In this document: one piece after another, positions 1 through 12,163 of the stretch
Position numbering within the stretch: the stretch's first letter is position 1
How the letters are laid out: every line of letters begins with the position of its first letter
Assembly (NCBI RefSeq): GCF_020497125.1
Contig: NC_059075.1
Coordinates: 61,647,321 to 61,711,320, forward strand
DNA: 64,000 bases
Source: Mauremys mutica
Taxonomy: Eukaryota > Chordata > Testudines > Geoemydidae
Direction: 5' to 3'
Made by a program: the position numbers and the translations under genes
Notes under the pieces: generated by a model
Told to the model about the DNA's origin: nothing
The model's input: only the letters and a program-made list of their open reading frames with translations
Databases searched by the model: none

Positions 1-81
1 CCATATAATGTCCTTTTGACTTCCTTGGCTTTTGGCCTGGGTTTGATATGGAAACTGTGGTTTTACTTGCTAAGGAACACT

Positions 82-362
82 TAGGCCTGGTTTACACTTA
101 AAAATTAGATCGACCCTAGCTACATTGCTCAAGGCTGTGAAATTTCACAACCTCTGTGACTTAGTTAGGTCAACCTAACCCTCTGTGTAGATGTGGCCAG
201 GTTAACAGAAGAATTCTTCCATCAACCTAACTACCACCTCTTGGAGAGGTGGGTTAACTACATGGATGGAAAAACCCTTTCCATCAATGTAGACAGCATC
301 TGCGGTGCTTTAGCAGCACAGATGCAGCTCCATAGCTGTGCCACTGTAGTGTAGACCTTCTA
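82..362. mobile_element. MITE with GTCTACAC-type inverted ends
   Basis: The left end reads TTAGGCCTGGTTTACACTT and the right end AGTGTAGACC, imperfect inverted copies of the same terminal motif. The interior has the recurrent short segments GGTCAACCTAA and AGAATTCTTCCATC seen in an abundant sauropsid short transposon family. The copy is degraded and codes for nothing. The flanking target is T/A-rich, but a clean duplication could not be set, so the superfamily is left open. Confidence 0.6.
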
Positions 363-581
363 CTAGTGATGGGCAGAAATCAAGTGACCATGCTGATTGC
401 TTTTAGATCAGTCAGTGGCCTCTATTTCATGAGGTATTGTTGACTGTCCTTTTGCACTGGCAGTGGTGGATGGAGTCTTGCTCTATTCTTTCCTTCTAAG
501 GGGCCCTGGATCATGATGCTGGGAAATTGCACATCTGTCCATTTATAATGCATTGATTAGAGAACGAAGGCATTGATTAGA

Positions 582-1040
582 CAAACTAGAGTACTGTTGG
601 TCCATCAGGGCTCTCATGCTGGAAGCAACAGGATCCCATTCTGCCACCCCGCCTCTTCAACATAGACATGATGACACTTTGGGAGACAGTGGGAGGTGTT
701 GGGCTGAAAGGCACTTAGCTCTGTGTTTTTCTTTGGACCTGAACAGTGCAGTTTCTTTGCTTTCCCAGTTCCTGGGTGAAATAGTCACATCAGACAGCTT
801 GAAGGTGGTGGTGATAGGTAAAGGGAAGCATTTTGAGGGTGTGACAAAGATGTCTGCTCCGGGTATTCAGAAGATACTTCAGAGTCCAGCTCTCTCCCCA
901 TCACCATTGAGGCTGTTGAGATGAACTCCCGTGCTTATGCAAACAGTCCCAACGTTTGACCTCTGGGGGACTAGAGATATGACCAAGGGCCATCCGCTCT
1001 GGAGCTTGCTTCCCTGATGGACCAACAGTACTCTAGTTTG
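582..1040. repeat. Perfect 29-bp inverted repeat about 400 bp apart
   Basis: Bases 582-610 and 1012-1040 are exact reverse complements (outer sequence CAAACTAGAGTACTGTTGG and onward). The match continues imperfectly outward (ACAAAC against TTTGCTG) and weakly inward. The 400-bp spacer holds an open frame of 102 codons on the + strand that matches no family I know. A short inverted-repeat transposon is the simplest explanation. No convincing flanking duplication was seen. Confidence 0.65.
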
Positions 1041-4000
1041 CTGACCACCATGTCCTGGTGCAAGGCTCATTTATTATTTGAGGAGGGTAATGATGGGGTG
1101 AATTAAGTTGGTGGTTTTGAAGTTCTTCTTTGGAGGAGAAGGTGGTCAAAACCTGTCAGTTTTATTTGTATGCCACACATGCATCCAGAGATTTTTAATT
1201 CTCTGTTTGCTGAATTATTTAATTTTAAGATTCATAAATTTTTACCCCTAGGCCCTGTTCAGGGAGCAGGTACTGTTCCAGAATTACAAAATAGCAGGCA
1301 GGGCCTCTGCAGTACTATCTCTGTGGTGTGGAGAGGGAAAGTGCATCTGGAATCATGGAATGAATCCAGGTGTGTGCTGGGAACGAAGATAAGGTGCTCT
1401 TAGGAACTCTGCCCCATGCTAAACATCAATTCCTCTCCCCCTCCTATCACCCAGTTTTTCTTTCCTGAAGGTCCTGCTTCCCCTAGTCACTGCGAGTGTT
1501 CTGCAGATTTGCCAAGCATTCTTAAGAGCAGCACATCAAAGGGGTTATGCACTGTGCTAAGTAATGCACTGAGTCATGGTGGAGGGGAAAATGTGGGGAC
1601 GCAAGGTTTGTGTCTTGCAAGGTTTTTTTTGTTTTGTTTTTGTTTTGGCTTATATCACTGAATATTTCTCATCACTCGGAAGGACTAGCCATCCCGTCCT
1701 GACTGTAGTACAAACAGGAAATCAGAACCCGGCAGACAGAGGATACACCTGCCGAAGCATGTGTGAGCATCTGTGTCCCTCAGCCATGGCTGAGTGCACC
1801 CAACCCTTGATGCTTCCGGTTTCTGCAGTCTGTTAATATCTTCACAAGTTGGGTGCTGGGGGGAGAGAGAGAGTGAGGTTGAGCTGTAGTAACACTTTTT
1901 GCTTAGTGGTCTGATTAGTGACACTGATCAGGGAGATGCCCCTGTAATACACACAATTGTGTTGGGTTTTTTTTTCCTTTGCCATCCATTCTTCCTTAGG
2001 TTTGTGCTAAAATCAGCCATGTTGGCAAGGGGAGGTGTAGATTAAATCTCCCTGCTGCAGCTGGCATCCCTGCACCACAGTGGTATTCACTCAGTTGGAA
2101 GGCAGGCAGTGTTGACATTGCTGCCTCTCCCTTGGGGATTCCACGGGTGGGGTGGGGGTGGGGTCAATATCAGTGAGGTTAGGGCTCCAAAGGAGTCCCA
2201 CTAGCAGAGGTTGCTCAGTGATATGCTTGAATCAGCGCATCATCCAGCCACCCTGACTTTACTTCCTCTCTGGTCAGTGCCAATCACTCTTGGGGCAGCA
2301 TTAATCCAGTGGCAGAAAGTGGGCTGCAGTTACTAGGCCTGATCCTCAGCTAGGTGTAAATTGGCCTAGCTCCATTGAAGTCAATGGAGCTACAGTGACA
2401 TATGACAGCTCAGGATGTGGCCCATTATCTACAACTGCAACCCCCAAATTCCAGTAGATGTTGGTGGTGGTTGTTGTTGTAGGGCTCTGGGCCTGACTAC
2501 GCAGGTGAAAGTCAGCATAGTAGACTAAGCTTTGAATCTAGGCCTACCTACCTCGTTGTCTGGTGTCAAACAGGCTCAACTGGAAGGGTTGCTGAGGAAT
2601 AATTGTCTTCTCTTTTGTGTATCAGATCCCTCTTTCTTCTCCTCTCTTCCCCAGTGAGGGGAAGGAGCATGCTGTGGTAATAACATAAGTTATTTGCGGG
2701 AAGAGCTCTGCCCTGCCTTGAACTGGTTCAGTTGCTGTGCTTGCAGCCTTGACTTTTAAGAGGTGTGTGCATGTTTGTTCAGTCTCTTGTCAGAGCTTGC
2801 CCTGGTGGCACTCCTGTTACTGACTTACTCCTCCGCAAAAAGATTTTCGTCTCAAAATCTATAATTCATATTTGATTCAAACAAGTGGTCAGTGTGCTTG
2901 GCAGCTACTAGCTCCTCAACCCTGGATGTTGGAATCCTTTAATAAGGGGCCAAAATGGGGAAACTGGCTACTGAAATCAGAAAAAACCAGTGCCCTAGAT
3001 TGTGTCTGCAGGCTTGTTTCTTGTTTTGGACATTATGCTCTTTAGCTGTGGGCCAACTGTACTCCTCAATTCCTCACCCAGGGCCCCTATTGACTTATGT
3101 GGGACCCACTTCCATATCCAAGTGCAGAATTTCCCCCTAAATGTGAAGCAGCAATGCTGCCCTCCAGCAAGTATGTGAGAAGGGCCAGGGCCCCATTGTC
3201 CCCTATCCTTTTTCTCCATTTCTGCCTCATTGTGTTCTTTAGTCCTGTAGGTATCTTCAGTTCTCAGAGCATAGAGCGAGCCCGAATTTATAAACACTTT
3301 TGATTTGGGCAGTAAAGGACAAAGTCCTAGAATCTTAATAGGCTGTGAGGAGAACGTTTTAACTTGTTTCTGTATATTTGAGAAAGTTCAGTCGCAAAGG
3401 AAGATCAAAATCTTACTCACTATATCTGGTATTTTAAAACTGTTTCCCAGGCCTAAAATCTGACCTCACAAACATGCCACCTTACTTAACTGGTCTGTAC
3501 CTATTGAGGGAAAAAATATCTAATAACCGTAATCTTTTCATAAGCAGAGGTGGCTAAATTTCTTTCCGCTGCATTTCTTTCTTGTGTGCAAGTGCACAAG
3601 CCACAGACAAATGTGTAGCAGGATTAAGCAAATGTGTAGGGTTTGCTACTTGCATGACTGCAGCTGGACAGCACTTTGTCAGTACAGTCTGTCTCTGTGG
3701 GTTTGATTCAAGGACAAGCTCAGTGCCTTTCTTTCTCACTTTTCCCCTGCCCTCTTGAGAACTGGGATGACTATGAACATTGCAGAAACATCTTTGTACA
3801 GCAGTTGAGATGGGATTTACAAAGAGATATTTGCAAAAGGTGGTGAGCAATTTTTGGGGGAGGAGGGAGGTAGGGCTGAATTTAGGATGAAAGTTGACAT
3901 AGTTGTATAGAATCTGTTCAGGACTACCAAGAAAGAACTAGCAATTACACTGAATAGTTTTTCTTCTTACCCAGCAGAAAGAAGATGGTAGCTTGGCAGG

Positions 4001-7000
4001 GCAGGGTAGGGAAACTTGAAATGGAGCAAACAAGAAGTGTGTTGCAGGAGAAGGTGACCCCTTGGGTGTGGAATGACAGGTAATGTGGGTAAGCCCAAGA
4101 TTGAAAGAACATAGAGGCTATCTCCCTCGGTAATACAAATTCGTTGTTATACTAGAATTGGGTAGAGAAAGGTATTCTGCTATGTGACGGATTTCCATAT
4201 TTCAAGAGGGGATGGAGCCAGGCTCTGAGGCAGTCCACCTGGTCAGCTGTCCTGGAGCCATGGGCTCTGGAAACCCAGGCTCCCCAGCAGGCAAGGAGCT
4301 GGGTGGGTAAGCTGGCAGGAAACCATTAGAGTCCTGCCTGGTATCCAGAGGAACTTTAAAATTGAACTGTCTCTATGGAATACTTCATTTTTGACAAATT
4401 GGCAAGTTCCAATGAAAAAAATTATTTCATCAGAATCTTTATGACCAGCTCTCGGTATAATGCTGCAGTGAATTGGTCATGGTCACTCATAAGTAGGCAG
4501 ATATAGTTGCAGTTTATTTAAATTAGATTAGTGCCTGCCTGGACTTGGCAACTGTCTAGTCCCAGTGGGTTTCTCTAGAAACCTTTTTTGGAGTGACTGT
4601 AGGTATTAATTGATTGACATATATGCAGTGGGATGGCCAGTGCCCAAATTTGATCTGGTTAGTTTCAATTTCTTAAAGAAAACAAAAAACAAAAAAGAAA
4701 AACCCCAACCCTGTAAGTTTGGCTCCATAATTAGGTTTTGTGCATTTGCAAGTCCAACATTGCATCACTCAGGTAATACAGTACATGAGAACCACAAAGA
4801 GAGAATGCTTAGAAGCAAAACGAAACTGACGAGACTAGTTTCACCATCCAAACTGAATTACAGGCAAAAGTATGAATGATGAAAAATGAAGTAGATTTCA
4901 GAATTATTCCACTTTTAATAACCTAAAGTGATGCTCTCAAAAGAGTTAAGGAGTTTTGGTTTTTTAAGACATGGTTAAATCATTTTTATTGAGGCTTATG
5001 AACTTGTTTTTCTAAAAAATAAATATTAGCTTTGCTGTTTTTTTAAATAAAGAAATGTACATACAGTAAAACTTAAGTAAATATAATAAAACTGCAAAAA
5101 GTATGCAAAGTTCAAAAGAGCTATAATTTTCAGTACAAATATTAATAAAGACTAAATTATACAGGGCTAGATCTTGCCACTCTATTTACAATGAGGAGTA
5201 GCTTTCTTCATGAATAGCCCCATTGTTTCAGTGGGACTACCTGCAGAATAAGGCATTACCCAGAATGAATATGGGTAGTGGAGTCTAGCCCATAATGAAT
5301 ATGAAGGAAAAAGAGAGAACGGGACAAATGAGAACAGCAGAAGAGAAAGACGAAGTGGTACAAGAAGAAAAGACATTGGCGTATGAGTAATATGCATATA
5401 CATGAAACACAGCACTAGTCCCTAAATGCAATCATATTCTTCATGATTAACTGATTACCTACCCATTCCCTGCTCATAGAATGCTGTTTCTTTTAATGGT
5501 CTGAGCAATTCTTTTATCCTACATTTTCTAATGTCAAAAATTATTATTTTGCAATCCTAGGGCCAACTCCAATGATGTGTAGGTAGGTTAGCCTCCTACA
5601 TGCACATTCAAGTGTTAGCTTCTAGTGAAGAGACTTCCAGCGAGGGTTCCACTCAGTGCCAGTTTCACAATATGTGATTTGTGTCATGTGAACACTTGTA
5701 TATTAAGTATTAACCTGAGACCAACATTGTAATCTTTTAACAATTATAGGTCCTGCTCCTGCAGCTGAATCCACATGAGTACCCTTATGCCTATACATAG
5801 CCCTGTTGTGGTCAGGGGGGCTCTGTGTGGGACCAAGGTCCACCTGCATGGATCTAGTTGCAGGACCAGGGCCTAAAAGTTACACAAGCAGCCCAAATGA
5901 TGTAAAGAGGGGAACAGAGTATAAGTGATGATGGATGGCAATTAATTTCACTCTTTCTATAAAAGTTTTAAAAAAAGATTATAAAGAAAATCTTCCCCCT
6001 TCCTTTTGTTTCTTGCTGTCATAATAGCTCTTTATGGGCTTGTGTAGGCTTGCATTATGTAGCGTGAGTTATCCAGGGGGAAAAAAAAGCAGCAGGATCA
6101 CGGACAAAAAGAGCTGCTGAGGCTTTCTTGGGGAAAAGGATTCAAGGATCAGTGTTTACTGCAGCCTTGCAAAATTGTTGTGAAAAATGACCAAATCTGG
6201 CACAAGTACTCCTCCACCTTGCTTCTGAGAATGGGGAAAAAATGAATAGTTTAAGGAATGCTGTCAATTTAGGTCATGTTTTTGTGACTTTTTTTTAACT
6301 TACAATAGTTTCAAGTAACTCCTAAGATTATTAGAACGGACAGATCTTGGGAGTGGGGAGTATTTTTCCATTTGTTTACTTAGTGTATTAGCCAGCACTT
6401 TTGTATAGTTAGTTTCAGTGTTTCAGTAGGGCCTGATTCTGCAAGCACTTGTGCATATGTGTAGCCTTTAAGTCAGTGAGGCTGTTTGCGTGAGGAAAGT
6501 TATATACAGGCATAAGTGTTTGTCAGACTAGGATTCACTTATGTGAGCCTTTCACAAAAGTGTGTGTGTGAGAAATCTTCTTTGTCCTCTTCTGTCCCCT
6601 GGAGGGAGAGTATATCGCCTCCCAAAGTTTTAGAGTAGACTCATTGAGGGAGGGAACTCAGTGATTTGACATGGATTGATATAGAGATATATATTCTGGG
6701 TTATCCTGAACCTAGGATGCTGTGCAGAAAACATGGTCACACAAGCAATGGACCTACCATAAGCAGCACTTGTGGGGGCGCCATCTAGGCAAGAACCAAT
6801 GGCCAGAAATATTCTGTCCATCTCAGAGCTTCAGAGTGGCTCAAGCATGTAGGCAGGAGCCGCGTGTACCAAGCGATGAGTAGGTTGGCAATGTAATTGC
6901 CTGTCTTAGCTGGCCAATGTCATGCCAGTGCATTTTAGCACCAGGATAGAGCAAGCTTTCCATAGTTCCTGCTCTGGAACAGGGCTACTGCCATGCCTCC

Positions 7001-8356
7001 CTTGAGCACTATGTTCTATGTTAATAAGGGCTTAGAATGCTCAAGATGATCCAGAACAGCTGAGAAGGATTATATCAGACCATGAGTCCCCAAATTCACT
7101 GCTGCCCATCTGCCAGCTTCGTTCTTACACAGTTATCCTCCATGAAGTTCATGATTTCTCTTCCGCTCTACTCCTAGCCAGTCTTAGTGTCATTGGAATG
7201 TCCTTTGTGCAAAGGTTGTCTTTTGAGGTGATCTCTCCATGCTTGATACTGATATGAGATGTCATTTTCCCTTCTTTACCTTCTTCCTATCTTGCATACC
7301 ATCTGTGTCTCTGTTATGGGTTTCCTCAGTAGCTTCAATGCTGAGTCTAAGAATTATAATGTCCTCATGTTTGCCTTTAGAGTCATCTTGACTGGCTTCC
7401 TCTTTTTATTTTTCAAATCCCCATTTTTAAAGTTTACTATCACCATGCAGTTTTGGTAAGATCTGTCTGCTGAAGATGTGGAACTTAATTATATCATGGA
7501 TCTACTGCTTTAGTTACCAACTCTTGTGTGTTGCTTGTGACTAACTTGCTTAGGCACTAGATCTGGTTGGGAAGTTTCAAATTGATTGAAAAATGGAAAA
7601 AAAATCAGCAAACTTTTATGTGGAATTTCCCCCCATTTTCCCATGCATTCTGCTTAGGGCTATCTAGGTCCCCAACATGAGTAGCTAATTATTTCACAGA
7701 TCCCAATGCTAATGTTGGTTTTTGGGGGCTTTTAATTTATTGATGAGCTATATTGATCCCATGAAGTAGATAAAAGTGAATCAGTGGAGCCAGGATTTCC
7801 CTTTTTCAGGTCATAGAGGGGTAGAGAAACTGGAACGTCTCTGGATGTGTACAGGTGGCATAGAATACTGATTCTGTACCTAGAAGAACAGAGGGATAAG
7901 GGAGCATAGATAGTGCAAGAGAGAGCACGTGTGTTAAGCAGTTGCTACAGTCCCCTTTCCCATTGCTGTATGAAGCTGCGCTTTGAAAACTGATAAACCA
8001 TTGCTGACAAAGAGGAAGAGATCCTGCTTTAGAAATAGAAGTGAGAAAGATTCTTCCCACAACAGACCCACACTCTGCTCACCCTCCTACTCACACCACT
8101 ACTCCAAGAGCACTCAACCCTTATTGCTTGCCAGCAGAGACACTTCAGTGAGGCTGGACTCTAGAAATTCCAGTGGGGGATAGAGGGGAGAGTTCATCTG
8201 TGGGAACCCCTGTTGATAGTAACATCCAGCGACGGCACTGGATTCCAGAGCAGCAGGCCTTTCCTTGATGGCCTGATCACCATGTTTTCTCTTCCTTTGG
8301 AGGGAAGTATCTGTGCAGTGTCTGAGAAATTTGAAAGGCAAATGCTTACTCCAGGA

Positions 8357-8581
8357 CAGGGGCAGCTCCAGGCACCAGCGCAGCAAGCGTGTGCCTGGGG
8401 TGGCAAGCCATGGGGAGCAGGCTGCTGGTCGCTGTGAGGGCGGCAATTCGGCGGCGGGTACGCGAAGGTGCGGGACCGGCAGATCACTCGCAGAAACACC
8501 GCCTGACTGCAGAAACGTCACGCCGCCGAAGGCCGCCTGACTGCCGTGCTTGGGGAGGCAAAAAACATTGAGCCGCCCCTG
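8357..8581. mobile_element. hAT-type MITE, CAGGGGCGGCTC family
   Basis: The element starts CAGGGGCAGCTCC and ends GAGCCGCCCCTG, imperfect terminal inverted repeats. It is flanked by a perfect 8-bp duplication, CTCCAGGA, at 8349-8356 and 8582-8589. Eight-base duplications with CAGGG ends are typical of hAT transposons. It is 225 bp, GC-rich and has no transposase, so it must have been moved in trans. Overlapping open frames on both strands here result from high GC. Confidence 0.9.
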
Positions 8582-9552
8582 CTCCAGGAGTATCTCTAAC
8601 ACATCGGATCAAAATCCGCCTTAGTCTAAGTGGGTGCAGTTATTGTTGAAGTCAATGGGAGCTATGCCTGCTGATGTTAAGGCTGAATTTGGCCCGCTGT
8701 GTCTTTCACACGAACAGTGCAAGCATTCACTGTAGCTGCTTCAGGCTGGGTGGGAGGAGAGAGAGCCACTGGAATGTGCTGTGTACATTGAAAGCTGACA
8801 TGCATTCCTAGAAAAGCTCTGCTTCTCAATGTGTATTATGAATCATTAGCAGACAGCATTCAATGTTAGAGGTTGGACATTAAGATGAGTGTGTGATGTA
8901 TATGGTAGGGGTGCCGGGCCCAGCTGATTTCTCATTGGGGGATGAGAAGAAAAGGGAGCTCTACACTGAAAGCTGAGGTGGATTGAAAAGCTTGATTTCT
9001 GTGGAAGCTGCATCAAAGGGAGTCTTCTGAGCCTTTTGATTTTGACTGCTTGTTTGGTAATTGAGGACCTTGGCCATGTTTAATGGAAACAGAGAGTAGT
9101 TGCTGGTTTGAGAGAGTGCTTCTGTTATCCACTAAAGCTAGAAAGTAGACTCTACAGAAAAAGATACTATATTGTGTACTAGAAGAAGAAGATCAGACAT
9201 CTTTACTTTACATAGTACCTTTTATTCAGAAGGATTCCACAGCAGTTTATAAACTGTATGTAAGAATAATTTTCCCTACTACTGCAGTGCAGCCACCTCT
9301 GGGAGGGAGTCCAGCAGCTGTTAAACACGGTAATGCTATAGAATAGTTTAGGACAAATAATGAAGAACATGAAATCCACTGGAAATTGCAAGTCTAAATT
9401 CCCTTGCAGAGTGTCCTAGCTAAATTCCAGTTTGGATAACATCCCTGCTTTTGCATTAAGTGCTGTTGGATTTTTCACGATCCCAAATGGCCAAGACCTG
9501 AGTTTTATGTATCCTCTGAGAGAGAACACCTCCAGCAACACCATGTTCCTTC

Positions 9553-9666
9553 TAGGGTGATTAGATGTCCCAATTTTATAGGGACAGTCCCTGATTCAGG
9601 GCTTTGTCTTATATAGATGCCTATTATACCCTACCCTGTCCTGATTTTTTGCAAATGGTCACCCTA
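9553..9666. mobile_element. Short MITE with TAGGGTGA...TCACCCTA ends
   Basis: The ends TAGGGTGATTAGATGTCCC and AAATGGTCACCCTA are inverted copies. The interior (TTTTATAGGGACAGTCCC and a TCTTATATAG block) matches the copy at 44937-45056. The flanking bases GTTCCTTC and ATCCCTTA match only partly, so the target duplication has decayed. The cleaner sister copy has an 8-bp duplication, which suggests hAT. Confidence 0.75.
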
Positions 9667-9732
9667 ATCCCTTAACATCATTCTGGAACATTTCTTTAGT
9701 ACTGACTAAGGACTTGCTATGTGGGTAACTTC

Positions 9733-9993
9733 CCAGTTATACTGGCATAGTTAAATCAATATAGTTATGCCAGTATAACTCCCTGTGTGGACACACTTAT
9801 TCTGAATAAGAGTGGCTTTTTGGGGCTTAGCTTAAACTGCTACCAAAGCAACATAAGCTAACCTGGAAAAGGCTCTCTTTTTTTCTAGAATAAGAGTGTC
9901 CATGGTGTGTGTGTTATACTGGTATAACTGTAGTGTTTAAATCCATACCTTTCCTTAGACTGGTATAATTTTCCTGTGTAGACAAGCCCTTTG
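9733..9993. mobile_element. Degraded MITE with GTGTAGACAAGCCC right end
   Basis: The right end TGTGTAGACAAGCCCTTT matches the terminal motif shared by several copies in this window. The interior contains repeated, partly palindromic TTATACTGG / CCAGTATAA blocks, and the left boundary is approximate. Non-coding. Confidence 0.45.
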
Positions 9994-10988
9994 AAGAAAG
10001 TGTCAGCTACTGCATCACCAACACTACTTCCTGCTGCACTTGTAAGTCATCCATCGTGTTTTCTTATTCACATGCTGACCAACATAAGTAGAGAAGACCT
10101 TATTATAAACAAGATAAAAGAGCATGGGTGGAAAATGATGGGCAGGCTAAATTTTGCTGTTGAGGTACATTCTGCCTACAGACTTTTTTTCTGCAGTGTC
10201 AGTTTTTGTATTCTTAACTTCCTCGGATCATAGAAGTTAGAGATGGATCAGTTCCCCTGCAATTGTAAGCTAAAATCCCCCGATAGAGGATACAGTAGAT
10301 ATTAAAGATAGGATTTTCCAGAGTGTTTGGCATAGACCTAATCTGCTTCCACTGAAGTCACTGGGAGCCATCTGAAAAAAATCACACCCAAAGCTTAGGC
10401 TATGTTTGATCTTAGCCAAAAGGCTGAGTAGCATATGTTAAATAGATTTGCTGTGGGTTGTTAAACAGCTGCTGTGTCCAACTCCTGCAGTGGCTGCATT
10501 TCAGTGTTGGATGAAATGATTCCTGTGCAAGTAGTTTGCAAAGTACTCTGGGATCCTTCAGGATGAAAAGTGCTATATAAATGTGTAAATGTTATGATGG
10601 ATTATTATTCTTACTCACCTCCGTTTCAGTTCCAGAGGGTGAGACCTTTTTGAGTTCTCTTTTTAAAGGCTATTTTCTTTTGAGCGTCCACTCAGCAGCT
10701 GTTTCTCAGCAGCTGCTGTGTTTCCTCTTCTGCCTGCTATAGTATTCAAACAGAGCAGCTGCACAGAGGTGACAGAGCAAGGAGGCAGTAGCAATGACTG
10801 CTCTTGTTACATTTTAACAGGGTTGGGGGAGGGGGAGAAGGAGAAGAAAGAGAACTCCACAACCTGGAAAAGATTCTATATCCTACCTTAAGTGGGTGCC
10901 AGAGGGGGATTGGCGACCCCAGAATTGAAATAAGGGTAGCTGTACCTCTGAAACTTTGTAGATGACACCTGCTGGTTAGGATTAGGCC

Positions 10989-11476
10989 CAGGGCCGGTGC
11001 AACCATTTAGGCGACCTAGGCGGACGCCATGGGCGCTAGCATTTGGGGGGCACCATTTTCTTCGGCAGCGACCATGGTGGCCGGATCTTCGGTTGCCACC
11101 GGCATTTAGGTGGAGGGCACTGGGGCAGGGGAGCATGGGGAGGGCCGCCTGCAGCAAGTAAGGGGGAGGCGGCACACAGGGGAACTTCCCGCTCCAGCTC
11201 ACCCCTGCCCCACCTCCTCCCCGAGCACAACGTGGCCGCTTCACTTCTCCCGCCTCCCAGGCTTGCGGCGCCAATCAGGGTGGGGAGGAGCTGGGGCAGG
11301 GGTGAGCTGGGACAGAGGGGGTGCCACAGGGCGGAGGGGGGGAGCTTCTGCCGGGGGGGGCACCTCAGGGCGGAGGGGGAAAGCTGCTGCGGGGGGAGGG
11401 GGGGGGGGCTCGGGGCAGGGGAGGGCGCAAGGTGGAAGTTTCGCCTAGAGTGCGAAACATCCCTGCACTGGCCCTG
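10989..11476. mobile_element. hAT-type MITE, CAGGGCCGGTGC ends
   Basis: The left end CAGGGCCGGTGCA and right end TGCACTGGCCCTG are terminal inverted repeats, flanked by a perfect 8-bp duplication ATTAGGCC at 10981-10988 and 11477-11484. It is 488 bp with a very G-rich interior (G runs at 11336-11410). The glycine- and proline-rich open frames across it on both strands are a composition effect, not genes. Confidence 0.92.
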
Positions 11477-11624
11477 ATTAGGCCTGTGAGACAAGCCTGA
11501 AGGCCTGTGGGAGAGACGGTGGTGCTTACAGTGTTAGGCCTTCTGTGTCCATTTCTCAGGTGTGCAGGAGTATAAATACATATGTACTCACAAGAGCATC
11601 TGCAAAACGTGGTTCTAACGCTAT

Positions 11625-11905
11625 GGTACATCTACACAGCCGCTGGGTGGTGTAATTCCCAGTGCACATAGACAGAAATGCACTAGCTCTGCTTGAATGA
11701 GTGCTTTAAAATAGCAGTGTGGTGTGGGTGGTGGCTCAGACTAGCCCCCTGAGTATAATCCTGCTCAACCCCCTGGATACATACTCGGGGCAGCTAGCCC
11801 AACATGCTAGCTAGCCCGACTCCCATGGTGCCGTGTCCACACTGCTATTTTTAGGCATTGGCTTGAGCAGACCTGGTGTGTGTGTAGGTATATCTATGTG
11901 GCAAC
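11625..11905. mobile_element. MITE-like repeat with TACATCTACACAGC / GGTATATCTATGTG ends
   Basis: The ends are inverted relatives of the GTCTACAC motif. The interior carries ATAGCAGTGTGG and, further on, ACACTGCTATTTTTAG, a second inverted pair, plus CTAGCCC-rich DNA. It resembles the repeat at 13845-14101. Boundaries are approximate and it is non-coding. Confidence 0.5.
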
Positions 11906-11939
11906 CCCTGCCACTCTCCTCCCACATCAGTGAGTCTTA

Positions 11940-12163
11940 GGGCTTGTCTACACTGGCAATTTACAGCGCTGCAACTTTCTCGTTCAGGGGTGTGAAAAAA
12001 CACCCCTCTGAGCACAACAAGTTTCAGCGCTGTAAAGCACCTGTGTAGACAGTGCACTGGCACTGGGAGCCACGCCCCTTGTGGAGGTGTGGTTTTTTTT
12101 GTTTTTTTTTTAAAGAGCAAAATTCTCCCAGCGCTGCACCGCGACCACACTAGGCACGTTAAG
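11940..12163. mobile_element. MITE fragment beginning GGGCTTGTCTACACTGG, cut by CR1
   Basis: It begins with the terminal motif GGGCTTGTCTACACTGGC and carries the internal hairpin-like blocks TTACAGCGCTG / CAGCGCTGTAA. It loses its right half where CR1 sequence begins near 12164. The motif TTAAGGCAC lies on both sides of the CR1 copy (about 12149-12157 and 13823-13831), which suggests that CR1 inserted into this MITE. Confidence 0.55.

Noticed and set aside
11036..11494. Overlapping open frames of 112-152 codons on both strands, glycine- and proline-rich
   Set aside because: They lie inside a hAT-type MITE with an exact target duplication. High GC removes stop codons by chance.
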